DNA from: Whalleya microplaca
Taxonomy: Eukaryota; Ascomycota; Sordariomycetes; Xylariales; Xylariaceae
Length of the DNA: 64,000 nt
Assembly: GCA_022497155.1 (NCBI GenBank)
Contig: MU385711.1
Coordinates: 1,116,001 to 1,180,000, forward strand
Reading direction: 5' to 3'
Below the pieces are notes generated by a model that was not told the origin of the DNA, did not search any database, and worked only from the letters and a program-made list of their open reading frames with translations. Both the position numbers and the translations under genes were made by a program. Positions 1-12,300 of the stretch are shown here, one piece after another; position 1 is the first letter of the stretch, and each line of letters begins with the position of its first letter.

Positions 1-1489
1 CTTGCGGGGTATCTTTGTTGTAATCGGATACTTTGAAATCCTGATCGAACCCCTCGCCCCTTCCAAACACTCGCAACATGCCTCGCTGCTGTTCCTGACG
101 GATCGGGAATTCATCCGGGTGCTGAATCTTTTCTGCCTGCAGTAAATGCTTTACCATATCCTCAATTGACCGCCATTTCAAGAGTAGACCGGCAAACGTC
201 GTATGGTTTTGAGGCATAGCGGGCTTTCCCGGGTCTACAGGCGGGCCAGGCGACCTTTCCATTTCGTCGTCGTCCACGTCTTGTAGAGCGGCATGAGCTT
301 CTTGTAAGGTTAAGTTCGGTTCTATCTTGGTCCCCCCTGGTGATGACAGCGTTTCTTCGCCATGGGATTTGCAGACAGGCTCGGGTGTGCCAAGGTCTGG
401 GTGATCCTCTTCTTCGATTGACTCGACTTTCATGGCGGCCCCGGCTCCAATCCCGGAGTTAGACATGTTATGTATGGTATTGTCTAAGTGGTCTAAACGC
501 TCGTCTATCCTATTTATTTTGCTAGTTAAATCTTCCTTGAAAGAAGTGAGTATTTCCAAAATGTCCGTAGTGACTTTGTCTGGTCTATTAACTGGTCAGT
601 GCCATGTTCGCTTCCTAATTGATGCTTACTCACTGCTTTGCCGGAGGGTCTCGATATTTGCACGGTACGTTCTTTTCCCGGCAATTCTTACAAGGTTTAG
701 TCTCATCGCATTTAGCTTTGAGTTGCCTACAACTATCGCAAGCCTTATCACATGCTTAGCTAATTTCCAAAGAACATCTCTTACCCGAGGGACAATTACC
801 TGGGAGGCGCGCTGGGCTTTTCGCTTAGTAGAAGCCTGGATTTCTAATGTAGGATACATGGGAGCAGCGGGACCGTACACATGCGCGCTCTCATACTGAT
901 GATGCTGAGCGACAGGCGTCGGAGGAGGGTGGTACGCTTGCTGCGGCGGCCGATAGATGGCCGGCGAGTGCGGCATCGGCGGGCCGCTGTCGTAACTCAT
1001 GTGTCGTCGCGGGTCGTCTGGAGGTTGGTGGTTTTGGTGAGAAGGACCGTGCGGCGGCGGAGGCAGACCGTCCACGACGTTGCCGGTCGAGTTTGGACGA
1101 CGCAGCTGGGGCAGAGAAGTCTCCTCGGCCGGGTCTCTCTTCACGACCGGCTCCCGCGGCGGATATGGGGAGAATGATGGATGCGCTGACGATGGAGGTG
1201 GCGGGGGGGCATGTGGCTGTCGATGAGGGTCGTGCATCGGCGGATACGGGTCGTGCTCATGGTGTCGACGGTCGTCGAGGTGGTGGTGAGCCGGGGGGAG
1301 GGGAGGCTCTGGCGGCCGCGAGAAGGGAGGCGGACCTTGGTAGGGCGGCGGCGGCGCGGGATGGTGAGGACTCGACGCTGACGGGTGATGTGCGGCGGTA
1401 GGGTGTGGGAGGGATACAGACTGATGTGAAGACCATGACGTCCCTGCCGATAGACGGGGGCGTTTCGACTCGGGCAGCCCAGGTTCCAT
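1..1489 (-). CDS. Zn2Cys6 (Gal4-type) transcription factor, 3' part outside window
   Basis: Fungal nuclear transcription factor that should bind DNA through a binuclear zinc cluster. Model: exon 1 1489-800, intron 744-799, exon 2 743-634, intron 585-633, exon 3 584-1 and onward out of the window; about 461 residues are visible. Residues 1-230 are low complexity, rich in Pro, His and Ser. A basic KRKAQRAS stretch leads straight into the cluster at about 231-262. The cysteine spacing CX2CX6CX5CX2CX6C is canonical, and the motif CDSCRQLKAKC is visible. The cluster is in frame only after the 56-nt intron is removed, which is the main support for that intron. After it comes a heptad-like linker (about 270-295, TDILEILTSFKEDL) that could dimerise, then an acidic region. 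The central regulatory domain is not visible, so no target can be named. The family call is secure; the orthologue is not identified. Confidence 0.88.
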
Positions 1490-1764
1490 GCTTGGGATGG
1501 CAAGCTATATGTATACAATCATATGCGGCTGGTAAACACAAGCACAGGTCAGGCAACAACAACAACAATGGGGAAGGTGGCCATGAGAAAGGCGATCAGG
1601 AAGAACCTGATGAGGGTCCCGAGCAGGATACCTGGAGCAAAGATTCGACGAATGCCAAGAAAGCTCAGACGACGCGCCGGGCAGTTGGGGTCTAATGATG
1701 TCGCAGGCAGGGCTCTATTGGCCTAGGTATTATGATGACATACGGAGGGTCGGTGTATGTACGT

Positions 1765-1839
1765 ATGTATCTGGGTATCTGAGTATCTGGGTGTATCTGG
1801 GTATCTGGGTATCTGGGTAGCTGGTATATCTGGGTATGT
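1765..1839. repeat. Imperfect minisatellite of GTATCTGG units
   Basis: About eight to nine imperfect copies of an 8-nt GTATCTGG/GTATCTGA unit run head to tail and then decay into GGTAGCTG and GGTATATC variants. They lie about 280 nt upstream of the regulator start codon. Confidence 0.8.
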
Positions 1840-2370
1840 ATGTACTTGGTCCAGAAGACGGGCTGTGTGGTGTGAGCTTGCCACTTCTCGAGCAAGGCGC
1901 GCGTGCAGAGGCGGACCCGGGTTCCTGGAGGAAGCTTCGAAGCTCTCGCTCAGTCTCCTTTCCGACGAGGGAGCCCAAGTCCAGAGGATCAGCAGTTGGG
2001 CAGAGACGAAGACGAAACTATCACAGGCCGGCCGAGGGGAAGTTCCAAGGGGTTCCCTAGGGATGTACAAAGGGAAACAGCTAGGGTAAAAGAAAAAAAA
2101 ATTCAAGAGAGCGACGTCGTCGAGCTCAGAAGGCCGTTGAGGTTCGTGGGAGCCAAACAAGGAAGAGACAAGAACCAGCGTTAGCAGCGAGTGGGTAAAG
2201 AGGGTCGTGAACGACAGCTCAGGTATTTTTGGCGTAGAGCAGTGGGAGAAGAGACGGATGTTTTGGAGAACAGTACGTACCCCGACCCTGGCCGAGCTGC
2301 TCTACGTACTATGTACAATACTGAGTATAACCAGGGTAAGCTTGAAGGGAGGTAGCAGGGGTTGTCGAGA

Positions 2371-2394
2371 CATGGGAACATGGGAACATGGGAA
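2371..2394. repeat. Three exact copies of CATGGGAA
   Basis: An 8-nt unit is repeated three times without mismatch, followed by CGGGAG. It is a small tandem repeat in noncoding DNA. Confidence 0.85.
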
Positions 2395-2665
2395 CGGGAG
2401 AGCATGCGATCGATACATAGTACATGCTACAAACTACATACATACTGAGGATACTGTAATTGCAAGTCTTGGCAGAAGTCTAGACGTGGATGGCCGAGTC
2501 GCTGGTATCCCAGTCTAGTCCCCAAGAGTCCCTAGCCCCTGGGTTAGTCGCTACCCCCCCCCTAGTCGCTGTCTTCTGTCTGCCCGTATACAGTATAATA
2601 TAATAGTGCGTAGGTAAGGTAAGGTAGTAGGGGACGACTCAGCAGGCAGACAAGCAAGTAGGCAA

Positions 2666-2727
2666 GCTGGCTGGCCGGTTGGCTGGTTGGCTGGTTGGCT
2701 ACCTGGCTGGCTGGCTGGCTTGGCTGG
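2666..2727. repeat. GGCT/GGTT tetranucleotide tract
   Basis: A run of GGCT and GGTT tetranucleotides with a few interruptions. In translation it gives only meaningless Pro/Ala/Gln strings. A simple repeat, not coding. Confidence 0.8.
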
Positions 2728-3300
2728 ATGGGTTAACGGAAATAATAAAGGCGCTGACATGCACCACCCTAACGGCTAGATTGACTAGTTGAAAGTCAAT
2801 CAGTCGTTTGACAGCTCTCGGAACCTTCGACAGGACAGAGACAGGACAGACTACGGCATTACACGGCGTCCGTATCCACGAGAGATCTGGTAAGTCTGGT
2901 AAGTGCTAGCTAGTGTTGGTCAAATGGCAGAATGGGCACCCGGTTCTCCACGATATCGCCGATACAGTCTGCTGCTCTCTGCTCTCTCTCGCACAGAGGC
3001 CAGCAGAGCGGTGAAGGGAAACAAAATGGCGAAATTTGCGACGACTTTGTTAAGTAGCTTCCATAGTGGGGATTCGGCACGACTGACCAATTGACGAATG
3101 ATGTTGTTTCTCCAGAAAGTGTAGATCGGTAGCTCGGAATTACCTGGGTGAGACTGGAGCTTCGAGAGCCTACCAGGCCTACCTAATAAAGATACCGTAC
3201 TGTATGAACGGCGTAGATAGTGATCAGCTACCTGTCTCAATTCGACACCTATTGTTAGGTAGTCAGCTACCTGGTTCTTCATGGGTATGATGTGTACTAG

Positions 3301-6290
3301 ACACAGAACGGAGGGCTATGTAGATGCTGTGAACACTCAAACGGCCTAAAATTCACGTGTGTTCTGATAGGTACTTTACGTTTCTCACCCTAATGTACTT
3401 ACTATTAGTAGTCTGGGTTGAGATAGGTGAAGTGGGGTCGACTAAATAGCCAAAGAATACTGAATACATGTATGTGCGACTATGATTTGACGTTAGGTAC
3501 GCAACGTGAAGTGGCGTACTACTACGTATAATAGCTAAGCAAGTATTCGTATATGTACAAGTACCTTGAAGGCCGTCAAGCCCACATGCACCTCGAGTCC
3601 CTTGGTAGCTACCTCCTAATTAACCGTCTGGTATCCGTACCTATTCGCAGTACCTGCTATGACCAACTGTTCAAAGCGGGGCTTGGTGGTCTACCAGTTA
3701 GGTTGAGGTACCTACCTGTAGGTTTGTGGTGAGTACACACTACGATAGTATCTAGACTGTACTGAGAGCGTTTTCCCTTCAGCCCCCTAAAATACTACTA
3801 CTAGTACGTAAACGCCTTCGTATATAAGTCGAGATTAATAAAGAGTGAGGCTTACCAACATCTCCATACCATCTCCGACATGAAGAATAGTTTGAAACTC
3901 GAAGGCGATAAATACAGATAGAGGCGAAGTCGGCAACAGAATATCCGTACCTTTTTATGGGGTTGAAGAGAAAGGCGGGATGTTGTCTTCAATGCATTGT
4001 TCGACCAAGACGACGATTGAAGAAGTATCAACTGTAGTAGTGTATGCAAATGCGATGTATGTACGCATGTACGGATTCCCTTGCAACAAATTGAATGGGA
4101 CCCATCCCATACCTAATCACGCGGCTGATCTCTGGCTGCAAGTACAGGTTGCGTATCCCTGGGGTTGGTAGTGTTCAGCATGCAGACGCATCTGTGTGGC
4201 ACATTTCCTTCGTCAGCAGTTTGCTATGCCCCAGAATGGCCGAAGGGCGGTATGGCTTCTGCAGCCAAAGATAGGTAGCGACAGTGAAGTTGCACCAACG
4301 GTGGCTTGTCAGGCTTGTTGGTTCTTTTGGAACTTTGATAAAGTTACTACGAAGTGAAGGGCCAACAACAACAGCATCTGCATGCCTGTACCTGCCAGAT
4401 ACAGGCAATTGATTGATCTTATCACGATGATATAGGCGTATAATCTATAGTACATGTAGATGTGCCTTGATGCTGACATGGAACCTTAGTTGATGAGTTG
4501 CAACAAACTACGCACGCATACCTTGCCGACCGTTAGGAGGCCATACTATACATATAACAATTGTCATACGCAGTACATATATGCCCCATGATTTTGGTGT
4601 GATGTAGGCTCCGTGTGTGTACTCGCTCACATGCAGCAATGCCAGACTTGGCACGAGTATGGAAAAGGCAAATACGGTTGTGATGAATGAGGATTAACTG
4701 GAGACAGTTGCTGTCACTCCCGCCAACATATGTTAGGTGCATACTCTAATAACTCTACTACTATGTATGTGCATACGGCTAGGGTAGCTTCGGGCTAAAC
4801 GTATACTACATAGGACTATGTATTTACCTAATAGCCGCTCCTTGTTTGCCGTGCTTGCCTCGACATCCATAGCTTAAACTCGGAAAATTTTCATCTTTAT
4901 TGTTTGGCGGGTTCCTGGGTCTAATTGCTTGCATGCGATGCGATGCGGCCCCTTTTGAGCTATGAAGGGGGTGTGCTCTAGCAGCGAAGCCCCGGGCCGC
5001 CTGTTGGTACACGACTTCTGACGATTTCTGCGAGGACCGGACGGACGGGCGCCAAGCACAGAGGGGAAAAGGAGGACAAGACTAACTTTTGCATCAGATG
5101 GTAATAATGCGTATCAAATAACGAATATATAATTATCAATATTTAGTCATCGTACTCGAAGCTCACCGGTTCTACCATCCCTTCCACCTTAACCAATCCT
5201 GAGTGAAGGCTTGGATTACACGCCGCAATTGGACCCCAGTCGCGCCCAGACTTTCTTCATCGCGAAAGTCGGACGGGAAACAGTGCAGTGGCCTGACTAG
5301 CTAGCTAGTTAGGTATGTACATACATACATACGTACGTGTACTATATGGTTTTGACGTCGACTCCAACAACTTGGAGATGTAGACTCCAACGACTTGGAG
5401 GTGTAGATCACAGACCAGAAGCACGGTCCTCATGTGGGTAGCTTTTATGTGACACGCATGCGTCTATGGTCATGCTGCAAGTACCTACTTGCATTATATG
5501 ACGGCTGGTTTATGATATTACTATTCACCTATTTACTACGTATTAGTATAGATATTAAGCTTAAAGTAATGAGGTCATATACTTAATGCTACGTAGCAAT
5601 TGCCTACATAGGGTGATACCGCCAGCATTTTAATAACACCAATCTCTCTAGTTCGGTAGGAGACCGAGAATCGGATGTTTTAAGGTGTTGATAATTATTA
5701 TACCAGGGGCTAGCTTGGCTAGGCCAATGTGTCTGTGGGTGCCCGCGATGCTGGGAGTCTACATAATACATAGTACATATATGTAAATTGCAAAGCTTCA
5801 TTATATATATGGATGCTATCAGGGGTCCATGTACAATATTTTGCATCAATGATCTTCATGACTGCCTATTCTAGAATGTACAGGGCATTGATACGATGCT
5901 TGCAAGTAGCAGCTTATTACTATCGCATAAAACTGCCTAGTCCGTATTATAGGGCTCAGGGTTTTCTTTATTGTAGCTGACCAGTCTCCCGTGCGGAGTT
6001 GGCCAGAGGCGCGTCACGGTCGCTGGTAATACACGTATTGAATCATTGCAGCAATGTGTTTCTCCGCTGGAATTGAGGGAGCAACTAGTCAGGACCATTC
6101 GCTCAGCTTGGTTGAATTCCCGTTATCGAATTGGACCCAAGCACCAAGCTTATAAGCAGGGTGTTAAAGATGCTATATCTTCACGATAAATGTGACAGGT
6201 CAGGTCTGGACCTTGGGGAAGCCTGATGTAGACTCCCGAGCTGCCGAGTAGAAGTTCGGGAGCCGGGCTGAGGAAACGTTCCAACGATAG
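3301..6290. other. Gene-poor stretch, nothing recognised
   Basis: Only short open frames with frequent stops occur, none with a recognisable domain or a splice-linked continuation. Many TAC/GTA-rich motifs (TACGTA, GTACCT) are present. A 23-nt tandem duplication at 5360-5405 is listed separately. Confidence 0.4.
5360..5405. repeat. 23-nt tandem duplication
   Basis: Two adjacent 23-nt units (5360-5382 and 5383-5405) differ at two positions. Each unit contains the interrupted palindrome CTCCAA...TTGGAG, so each could form a small hairpin. Confidence 0.8.
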
Positions 6291-6861
6291 CGGCCCAGGT
6301 AGAAAAACCACGGTTATTTTTTAGAAAAACCACACATCCACTTTACACAGACGTGACATAGGCTCCCATATAACGTAATATATAAATTAATGTCAATTCT
6401 ATATGTACAGACGGCTGCATTTGTGATACTTTATTTTCTACGTATATCTTACGTAAATTTAAGTATTATTAATATATAGGCAGTCGATTATAAGGTACTT
6501 AAGCGTATAATATTTATATAATTAGAAATACCTTTTTTTAGGTACTTATACCAGCATATAAATTTGACTTAAATATTAGTACCTTAGATTTAAGTATTTA
6601 TATCTATATATAAAATTTACTTAAATAAAAGTACTTACTAAAGGTACTTATATTTATATATAAATCTCACTTAAATAAAAGTACTATATACGTAATAATG
6701 AAGAAAATAAAGTGAATAATATCCGATATCTGGGATTGACATTAATCTCTATACTAGTTTGTATGGGAGCTTATGTTGCGTGCGTTGCCGAGATATTCAG
6801 TGGGTAAGATTAAAATGAGTGGTTTTTCTAAAAAATATCCGTGGTTTTTCTACCTGGGTCG
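6291..6861. mobile_element. hAT-like MITE, 571 bp, with 8-bp target-site duplication
   Basis: The ends are terminal inverted repeats of 43 nt (6291-6333 and 6819-6861) that differ at two positions and begin CGRCCCAGGTAGAAAAACC. Weaker inverted similarity continues inward to about 6405 on the left and 6735 on the right, giving arms of about 115-127 nt. The element is flanked by an exact 8-bp direct repeat AACGATAG (6283-6290 and 6862-6869). The core is AT-rich and has no open frame, but carries three 27-nt direct repeats (6556-6582, 6608-6634, 6658-6684) about 50 nt apart. An 8-bp duplication is the usual signature of hAT transposases, so this is most likely a non-autonomous hAT derivative. 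No other copy or transposase source was seen in the window. Confidence 0.88.
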
Positions 6862-8838
6862 AACGATAGAGCCCTGAGCCCTAAGAGGCACCAGATCGGA
6901 GGTTTCGGTCCAAAGACCCGCATGTAAGGATCCGAAAGCCAACATATCGATATAACGTCTCTTCCTATTATCACTGTCTTCACTATAAGTGGCCGAATTG
7001 ATAAGAGAGGCTATATGTAGCATGCTTATAGCAGTTCCGCACAAGTGCACAAAATGTCAACCAGGTGATACCGCTTATCAACATCAAGCAAGTAACTTAC
7101 ACCTATCTAATACAAGGTCCGTTGGTCAGGAGACCAGATTGTTTCTTCAATGGTACATGAATTGTCTGCGATGGTGAGAGATCACCAATCATGGCCGAGC
7201 AATAACAACTTGTAAAAAAGCTATGGCAATATATAGCGATATGTTCGGCCGTCATTGAACCGACAACCAGGGACGTCGATAGGCTACTTATTTAGTCTTC
7301 AGCTCTGTATATCTCGTTCTGAATCCGCTCTAACTCCTTGTTGCGTAGTATTTACTGACATTACATGCGGCGCCATCTATTAAATCTCTTGGGCGACATA
7401 CTGCTAACCTAGGAGGCTCTAGCCGGTCTAATATTCCGGGCTGTTGTCCGGAATTGTCGGGCCACTTTTGCCTCCCTATGGCCGAAGTGGTATAGTTGCA
7501 AGAATTCTCTACTGCCATGTGCTATGTATGTATACGGAGAATTCGTCAGTCCGTAGGGCTGTTGTAAGAGCCCTAGCTCCCTCAAAGGCGTTTAGCTTAG
7601 CCGCCTCACTTCGACGTCTTGGCTCTATCGTGGTCTCTCGTGCCCTGCCAAGCATTTGTCAAGTTGCTTGACAGAACGCTAACAGATGTCTAGAGCGACG
7701 GGCCGCTCAGTCATTACGTAGTACACACCGTTCCGTGACTTTAGGAACTTTTATAGCGAGCCATAATCGATTGCCTTGATACTTGGTCAGTCCCCTCTAC
7801 GTGAAAGTCGTGTTGAATAATTGCCGGAGTACGTGCTGGCAGACCAGGAAGATGTCAGGCATACGCAGTAGCTATGTTGGCTAAGGTACAGGACATCTCC
7901 ACCCATTAGCTCAAGCCATCACGCCCCGCAGTCCACGTTTCCCCCTTGTGCGTCTGGCATTTTAGTCCATTCACCCATACCCTTATCTGGATCTACATAA
8001 GACCTGATTCGGCGAGATGCAGAGAGGTGTTCGTCTGTCCTCGGACCTCAGTGTCGCAGAAAAGTTCACATGGTGAACCGTCACAAGAATGCGCCGGTCT
8101 CTTAAGACACATTGGCGAATATGAAATACGGCACGGCCACTCAGTGCGATGGAGGGATTCCCCATAAGTCGGACCGGGTCCCTGTCTGTCAAACCGGGAA
8201 TCCCCTTGTTACGGATAGCGATGTCGTTGTGGGAGGTCTGGCCATGAATATGCACCAGCCAAGTTTTGAGGCTATCAAGGTGTGGGGACATATATAGAAA
8301 TCAGGAGACTTTTCAATTAACCAAAACACAATATAAGAATCATGGGCGATAGTCGTAGGCTAGTAAACTGTGACTAGTAAATTTTGGCTCAACCACCAGT
8401 ATCGATAACGACCAAGCTACTTGAATTGAAGTTGTACGGTATAGATCATTCTTAATTTCATCTAGTAAAAAACCTCATACACTAATAGCTCGAGTACAGT
8501 AGCAAAGACAAATATCTTTCAAACATCAAGTATGATTGATGATTCCACACGTGAATCTGCAAATCAGACTCTTTTCAGCCACATCAACAAGGAACACTCA
8601 AAAGTTAAAATATTAGGAGACTTTCGTCCAATGAACTGCTCGATCCGGTCCCAACTTCATGGGTCAAAAGCAAAAACACTCATTGATGACCCACCTTTTA
8701 TTTCTGTGCATACTAACCTATTGAAGAGAAGTTACTCGAGTTGAAGGCAACGCCGCAACGGTGGACTTGCCATCCTTCAAGCTTCGGCATACGCCGATAT
8801 ATTTGCTACGATGCAGTGGACCTCAATCTCTTGCTCTG
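6862..8838. other. Gene-poor stretch, nothing firmly recognised
   Basis: A minus-strand open frame at 7983-8291 (about 100 residues) looks protein-like in composition, but no domain or neighbouring exon was recognised. A minus-strand fragment near 7290-7360 reads as a short Glu/Arg/Asn-rich helix ending at a stop. Both may be decayed gene or transposon pieces. Neither is called as a gene. Confidence 0.3.
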
Positions 8839-9392
8839 TCAGTTTTTTTTGCTTCTTTCATAGTTTGTTGGTTGCCTTGACTCTGCCCTCATCTTCTTTT
8901 GCTGCAGGTATATCGAGAACCACAGAAATAGGACACTGGTACCTATTATCGCGATCAACTGCATAGTCTGCCCACCAGCAAAATCCTGCGGCTCAACTAC
9001 GAGAGAACGGTCATTCATGCAAGGGGAGTTTATCATAGCTCCGCGGGGTTCCGTGTCATTCCGCAAAACGTACACCATTTTATACTTATTCCTGCTACGG
9101 GCCCATTACTCATCGATGACCAACACTGCTGGTCGCCGGAGAAAGGACTAGACTTCACCTTGTCAACCGTGGTTTCCAATAACATAACCAGAGGACATGT
9201 ATCTTGGCTCAGCGATCTTGCACCAGGTCATGTGGGGGATGGCCTCACAAGGTATTCCTTTTTAAGTATGGGACAGTGATGAACCACAACCCTGTGAGAC
9301 TTGGTTGCAATACTATACATATAATATCCTGGGCCGATGTTACTCTCGAATTTATATAGTACGTTATTTGAGGAAATGCCGGCACATAAGCC
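8839..9392 (-). pseudogene. Decayed coding region with three in-frame stops and a probable frameshift
   Basis: Reading leftward from about 9261, one minus-strand frame gives an unusually protein-like translation interrupted by three nonsense codons. They are TGA at 9165-9163, TAG at 9150-9148 and TAA at 9108-9106. Each is one C-to-T change from CGA, CAG or CAA. Recognisable pieces are IPHMTWCKIAEPRYMSSGYV, SFLRRPAVLVIDE, then an intact 80-residue tail starting at 9078. The tail reads best if a 41-nt intron is removed near 8910, giving an end of KATNKL at 8858. Farther upstream the sensible frame is shifted by one and meets this frame at an A5 run near 9260, which suggests a single-base deletion. 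The stops are too close together to be hidden by normal introns. The family is not recognised. The C-to-T bias resembles repeat-induced point mutation. Confidence 0.55.
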
Positions 9393-12300
9393 TTGTCACG
9401 ATCAACTAAACCAACATAGACGAGCTAGAATACCTGGTGAAATGGTGCCACAATTTCGTCAACCTTGATTTCCTTCCTTCGGTCACTTATAAAGCTCCGT
9501 AAAAACCCTTGGACGTTCGAGATTCTAGACCTGTTCTTCAAAAATTGGCAGTGTGGAATTGACTAGGTATGGCTCCCCACAGCAATGTCCGTTAAGCCGC
9601 ACACTATGACGACGTCTTCTAGCTACTAGGCAGATCGTCTGTTCTACTATGTAACTGTGGCTTGCAGGCGTCTATGCGAACTGTTGTCTGATTCACTATC
9701 TGCCACGTGGCTGAAAATTGATAGGCTGCATCTTCGCGCCGACCTGCAACCTACATACAACAAGATAAGTTTGCACTGATTAATTCGATCTGAACTACTG
9801 GCTCAAGCTCAGATTGACCGGCGCACAAAGAATGCCAAGGTGAACCCTTCACCCCATCGGAGATATTGTAAAGCGTGACACCACACAGGTAATATGTATG
9901 TATGAATATGTCGGTAGGGTACTTATTAGTGGAGGCATCCCGAGAGATCGGCATACGGTACCCGGAAACTGAGACACCTCCCGAGCAACGCACCAACACA
10001 CTTGCGTATGTAGGAGGCTTGAGAGGCTGTCCTGCCATTCTGCTAGCCTTCGCTTGTGAATTTCACTTGACAGATTTACGTGTATGGGGTTGTCTCAGGT
10101 GTTCAACTAGAGAGACTAAGTGGTACGATCCTACGTACAAACGTTCCTCAGATGCGACTTAGCGTATGAGTACAGAGTCACTTAAGTGACATTAGTGAGA
10201 CCTAGTGAGACCTAATGGACGTCGACGGCTGACAAGGCGACTTCAAGACCGCTGTACCCCGATGAGTTATCGGTTAACACGTTGATTGGGTCGATTTTTC
10301 CTCTGGACAAGGCTGAGAGGAGCCGTAATGGAGACATGACGCAGTGTTTTGGACCCCTTTTTCCTCTCCCGAACACCATCGGCGTTTGATGAGAGAAATA
10401 GTGGCATCCTTGCGTAATGGAGTAATAGAATTTTCCTCATCGTTATGACGATTGGCGTGACGCCTTCGGGTATGTATTATTGCTTGCTTCGCGATCTTGC
10501 AGCAAGTCAGGAACAATGCCAGATAGATGCCAGATAGATGCCATAGATGAGATGCAGACCCATCCGTTGCAGCCCAACTGTCAATCATCGAACAAGTTTG
10601 GTAAGCCTCTACTACGTATGTTCTAGAGCTCGAAGATCTTTGAAAGAACCTTTTTGAAGCCAGACCGGCGCATGATCTTCTGTTGATCAACGTCTTGATC
10701 TTCGAAACCCTGCTCGTCGAAGACTGATGAATTCGATGTACAAATATAGTACATCTGCTATAGCTGCCAGGATTTACAAAATTTCTGCCTTGGCCTTGTG
10801 CTTGGGTACTTTGTAGAGCAGCCTCTAAAGTTCTAAATGGCGCAAATTAGATACCAAAAGGGGCAACGCTACAGGGTACCCTGCTAGAAGTACAAGTACG
10901 GGTACATGACAACCTCAGAGCAGTCCTGTCTACCACAGAGATATACGAACGTTGTTAGGATGTCGAGTCTGACACAGGATTTCTAAGGTATAAAATGACA
11001 TGTAATTGTGTGTTAGTCGCGACATACCTTTCAAGCGTGCCGAAGGTAAGAAACGATTGATGGCTCACCTTGGCGTGGGAAATGCGACCGGATAAAGTAC
11101 CTATCTACATGACCCTAGGCTGATAAGGGATAGGTACATACAGATTACCTAAATCATAGCGTACTTTCCCGTTGGTATCGGATACATCTGTCACGTGACC
11201 GTTAGCAACACCAACTAACCCTTTGATCACCCTGTCCGTCTCAAGGATCCCCGCCTTTCATCCTCTCTGCCGTGCCGTCTCATCAGCCATGGGACCAACT
11301 CTTAGGCTGTTGGTTGGCGCAATGTCACTCTCTCTGCACTGTCTGCCTAGGTATTCCATGCTTCGTCTTCGCAATTCTCCTCACATTGTGATGCTCAACC
11401 AATTGATGCCCAATCAACTAGTCGCTTGCTCTAAGACAATCTGCCGTCTTGCCATTGAAGATTGGCGATCTTGCATTCAACTGACTCTCGTAGCACGGAT
11501 TACAGATTACAGTGCAAGGGAGCTCGCGGCAGATCCACGCAGCAGTAAGCTGACGGGCCACAGACTGCCCATTCTGCCATTTTTCAGAGCAATACTACGT
11601 ACGTGTACCTGTTGGTGAACGAGCACACCGGTTCACCTAGGTGTCTACCTCGAAACAGTAGGTATGTGCAGATTACGACTCGCGTATTGGGTAGTTGGAC
11701 GATCAGCGCAACATGTACGCATCTGGAACCAACCCAGCCTCCTCCCCGTAACGACTTTCGTCCCTCAAAACTACTACGCTTTGAAGGGCATCATTTTTTC
11801 ACTTTTACGTGCTGGAACCGGTCATTCCGACATCCTCATACTTGGGCGGTGAATTAAAAGATCACTGCATAAATTGACCCCCACGAAGTGTTCCCGATAG
11901 GGCAATCTTCTCGTCCCTGTCCTGTCGCCATCCTGTGATGCTGTGATGGCTTCTCACATCTCACATGTGGTTGAACGTTGATTGGTGACGAGGAGCATGG
12001 CAAGACGCAAGGGAAGATATGTTCCCTTGTCGAATACTGATCCCACGGGTTACTGTTTTCTGCGACCGTGTAAGCCCCCAAAGTCAGAGGGGGGGTTTAT
12101 AAGCATGGCTAACGAATGTCAAGAATTGGCTGGGACTCCTTTATTTGGCAATTCATTTCGACCGTTCTGAGCGCGACTTTATTGAATATTAATCAGCCCA
12201 GTATATCGTCTGGTCTGTTCCCGAGGGTTTCGGTGCGCCACAACCGATGCAATGCAAGCATTGCGGTCAGTTGATAGGCTAGCTCGCTATTCCCTAACCT

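Larger units (their letters stand above)
1490..3300. other. Upstream region of the Zn2Cys6 gene, repeat-bearing, no gene seen
   Basis: This is the presumed 5' flank and leader of the minus-strand regulator. It holds three short tandem-repeat patches, listed separately, and short open frames whose translations are only repeat-derived or compositionally odd. No splice-linked coding segment was recognised on either strand. Confidence 0.4.

Noticed and set aside
626..743. The unspliced C-terminal continuation of the Zn2Cys6 first exon
   Set aside because: It reads through an intron into the wrong frame; the zinc cluster appears only after the 56-nt intron is removed.
10274..10690. Minus-strand open frame of 138 codons
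   Set aside because: No domain, irregular composition and no linked exon; probably a chance frame.
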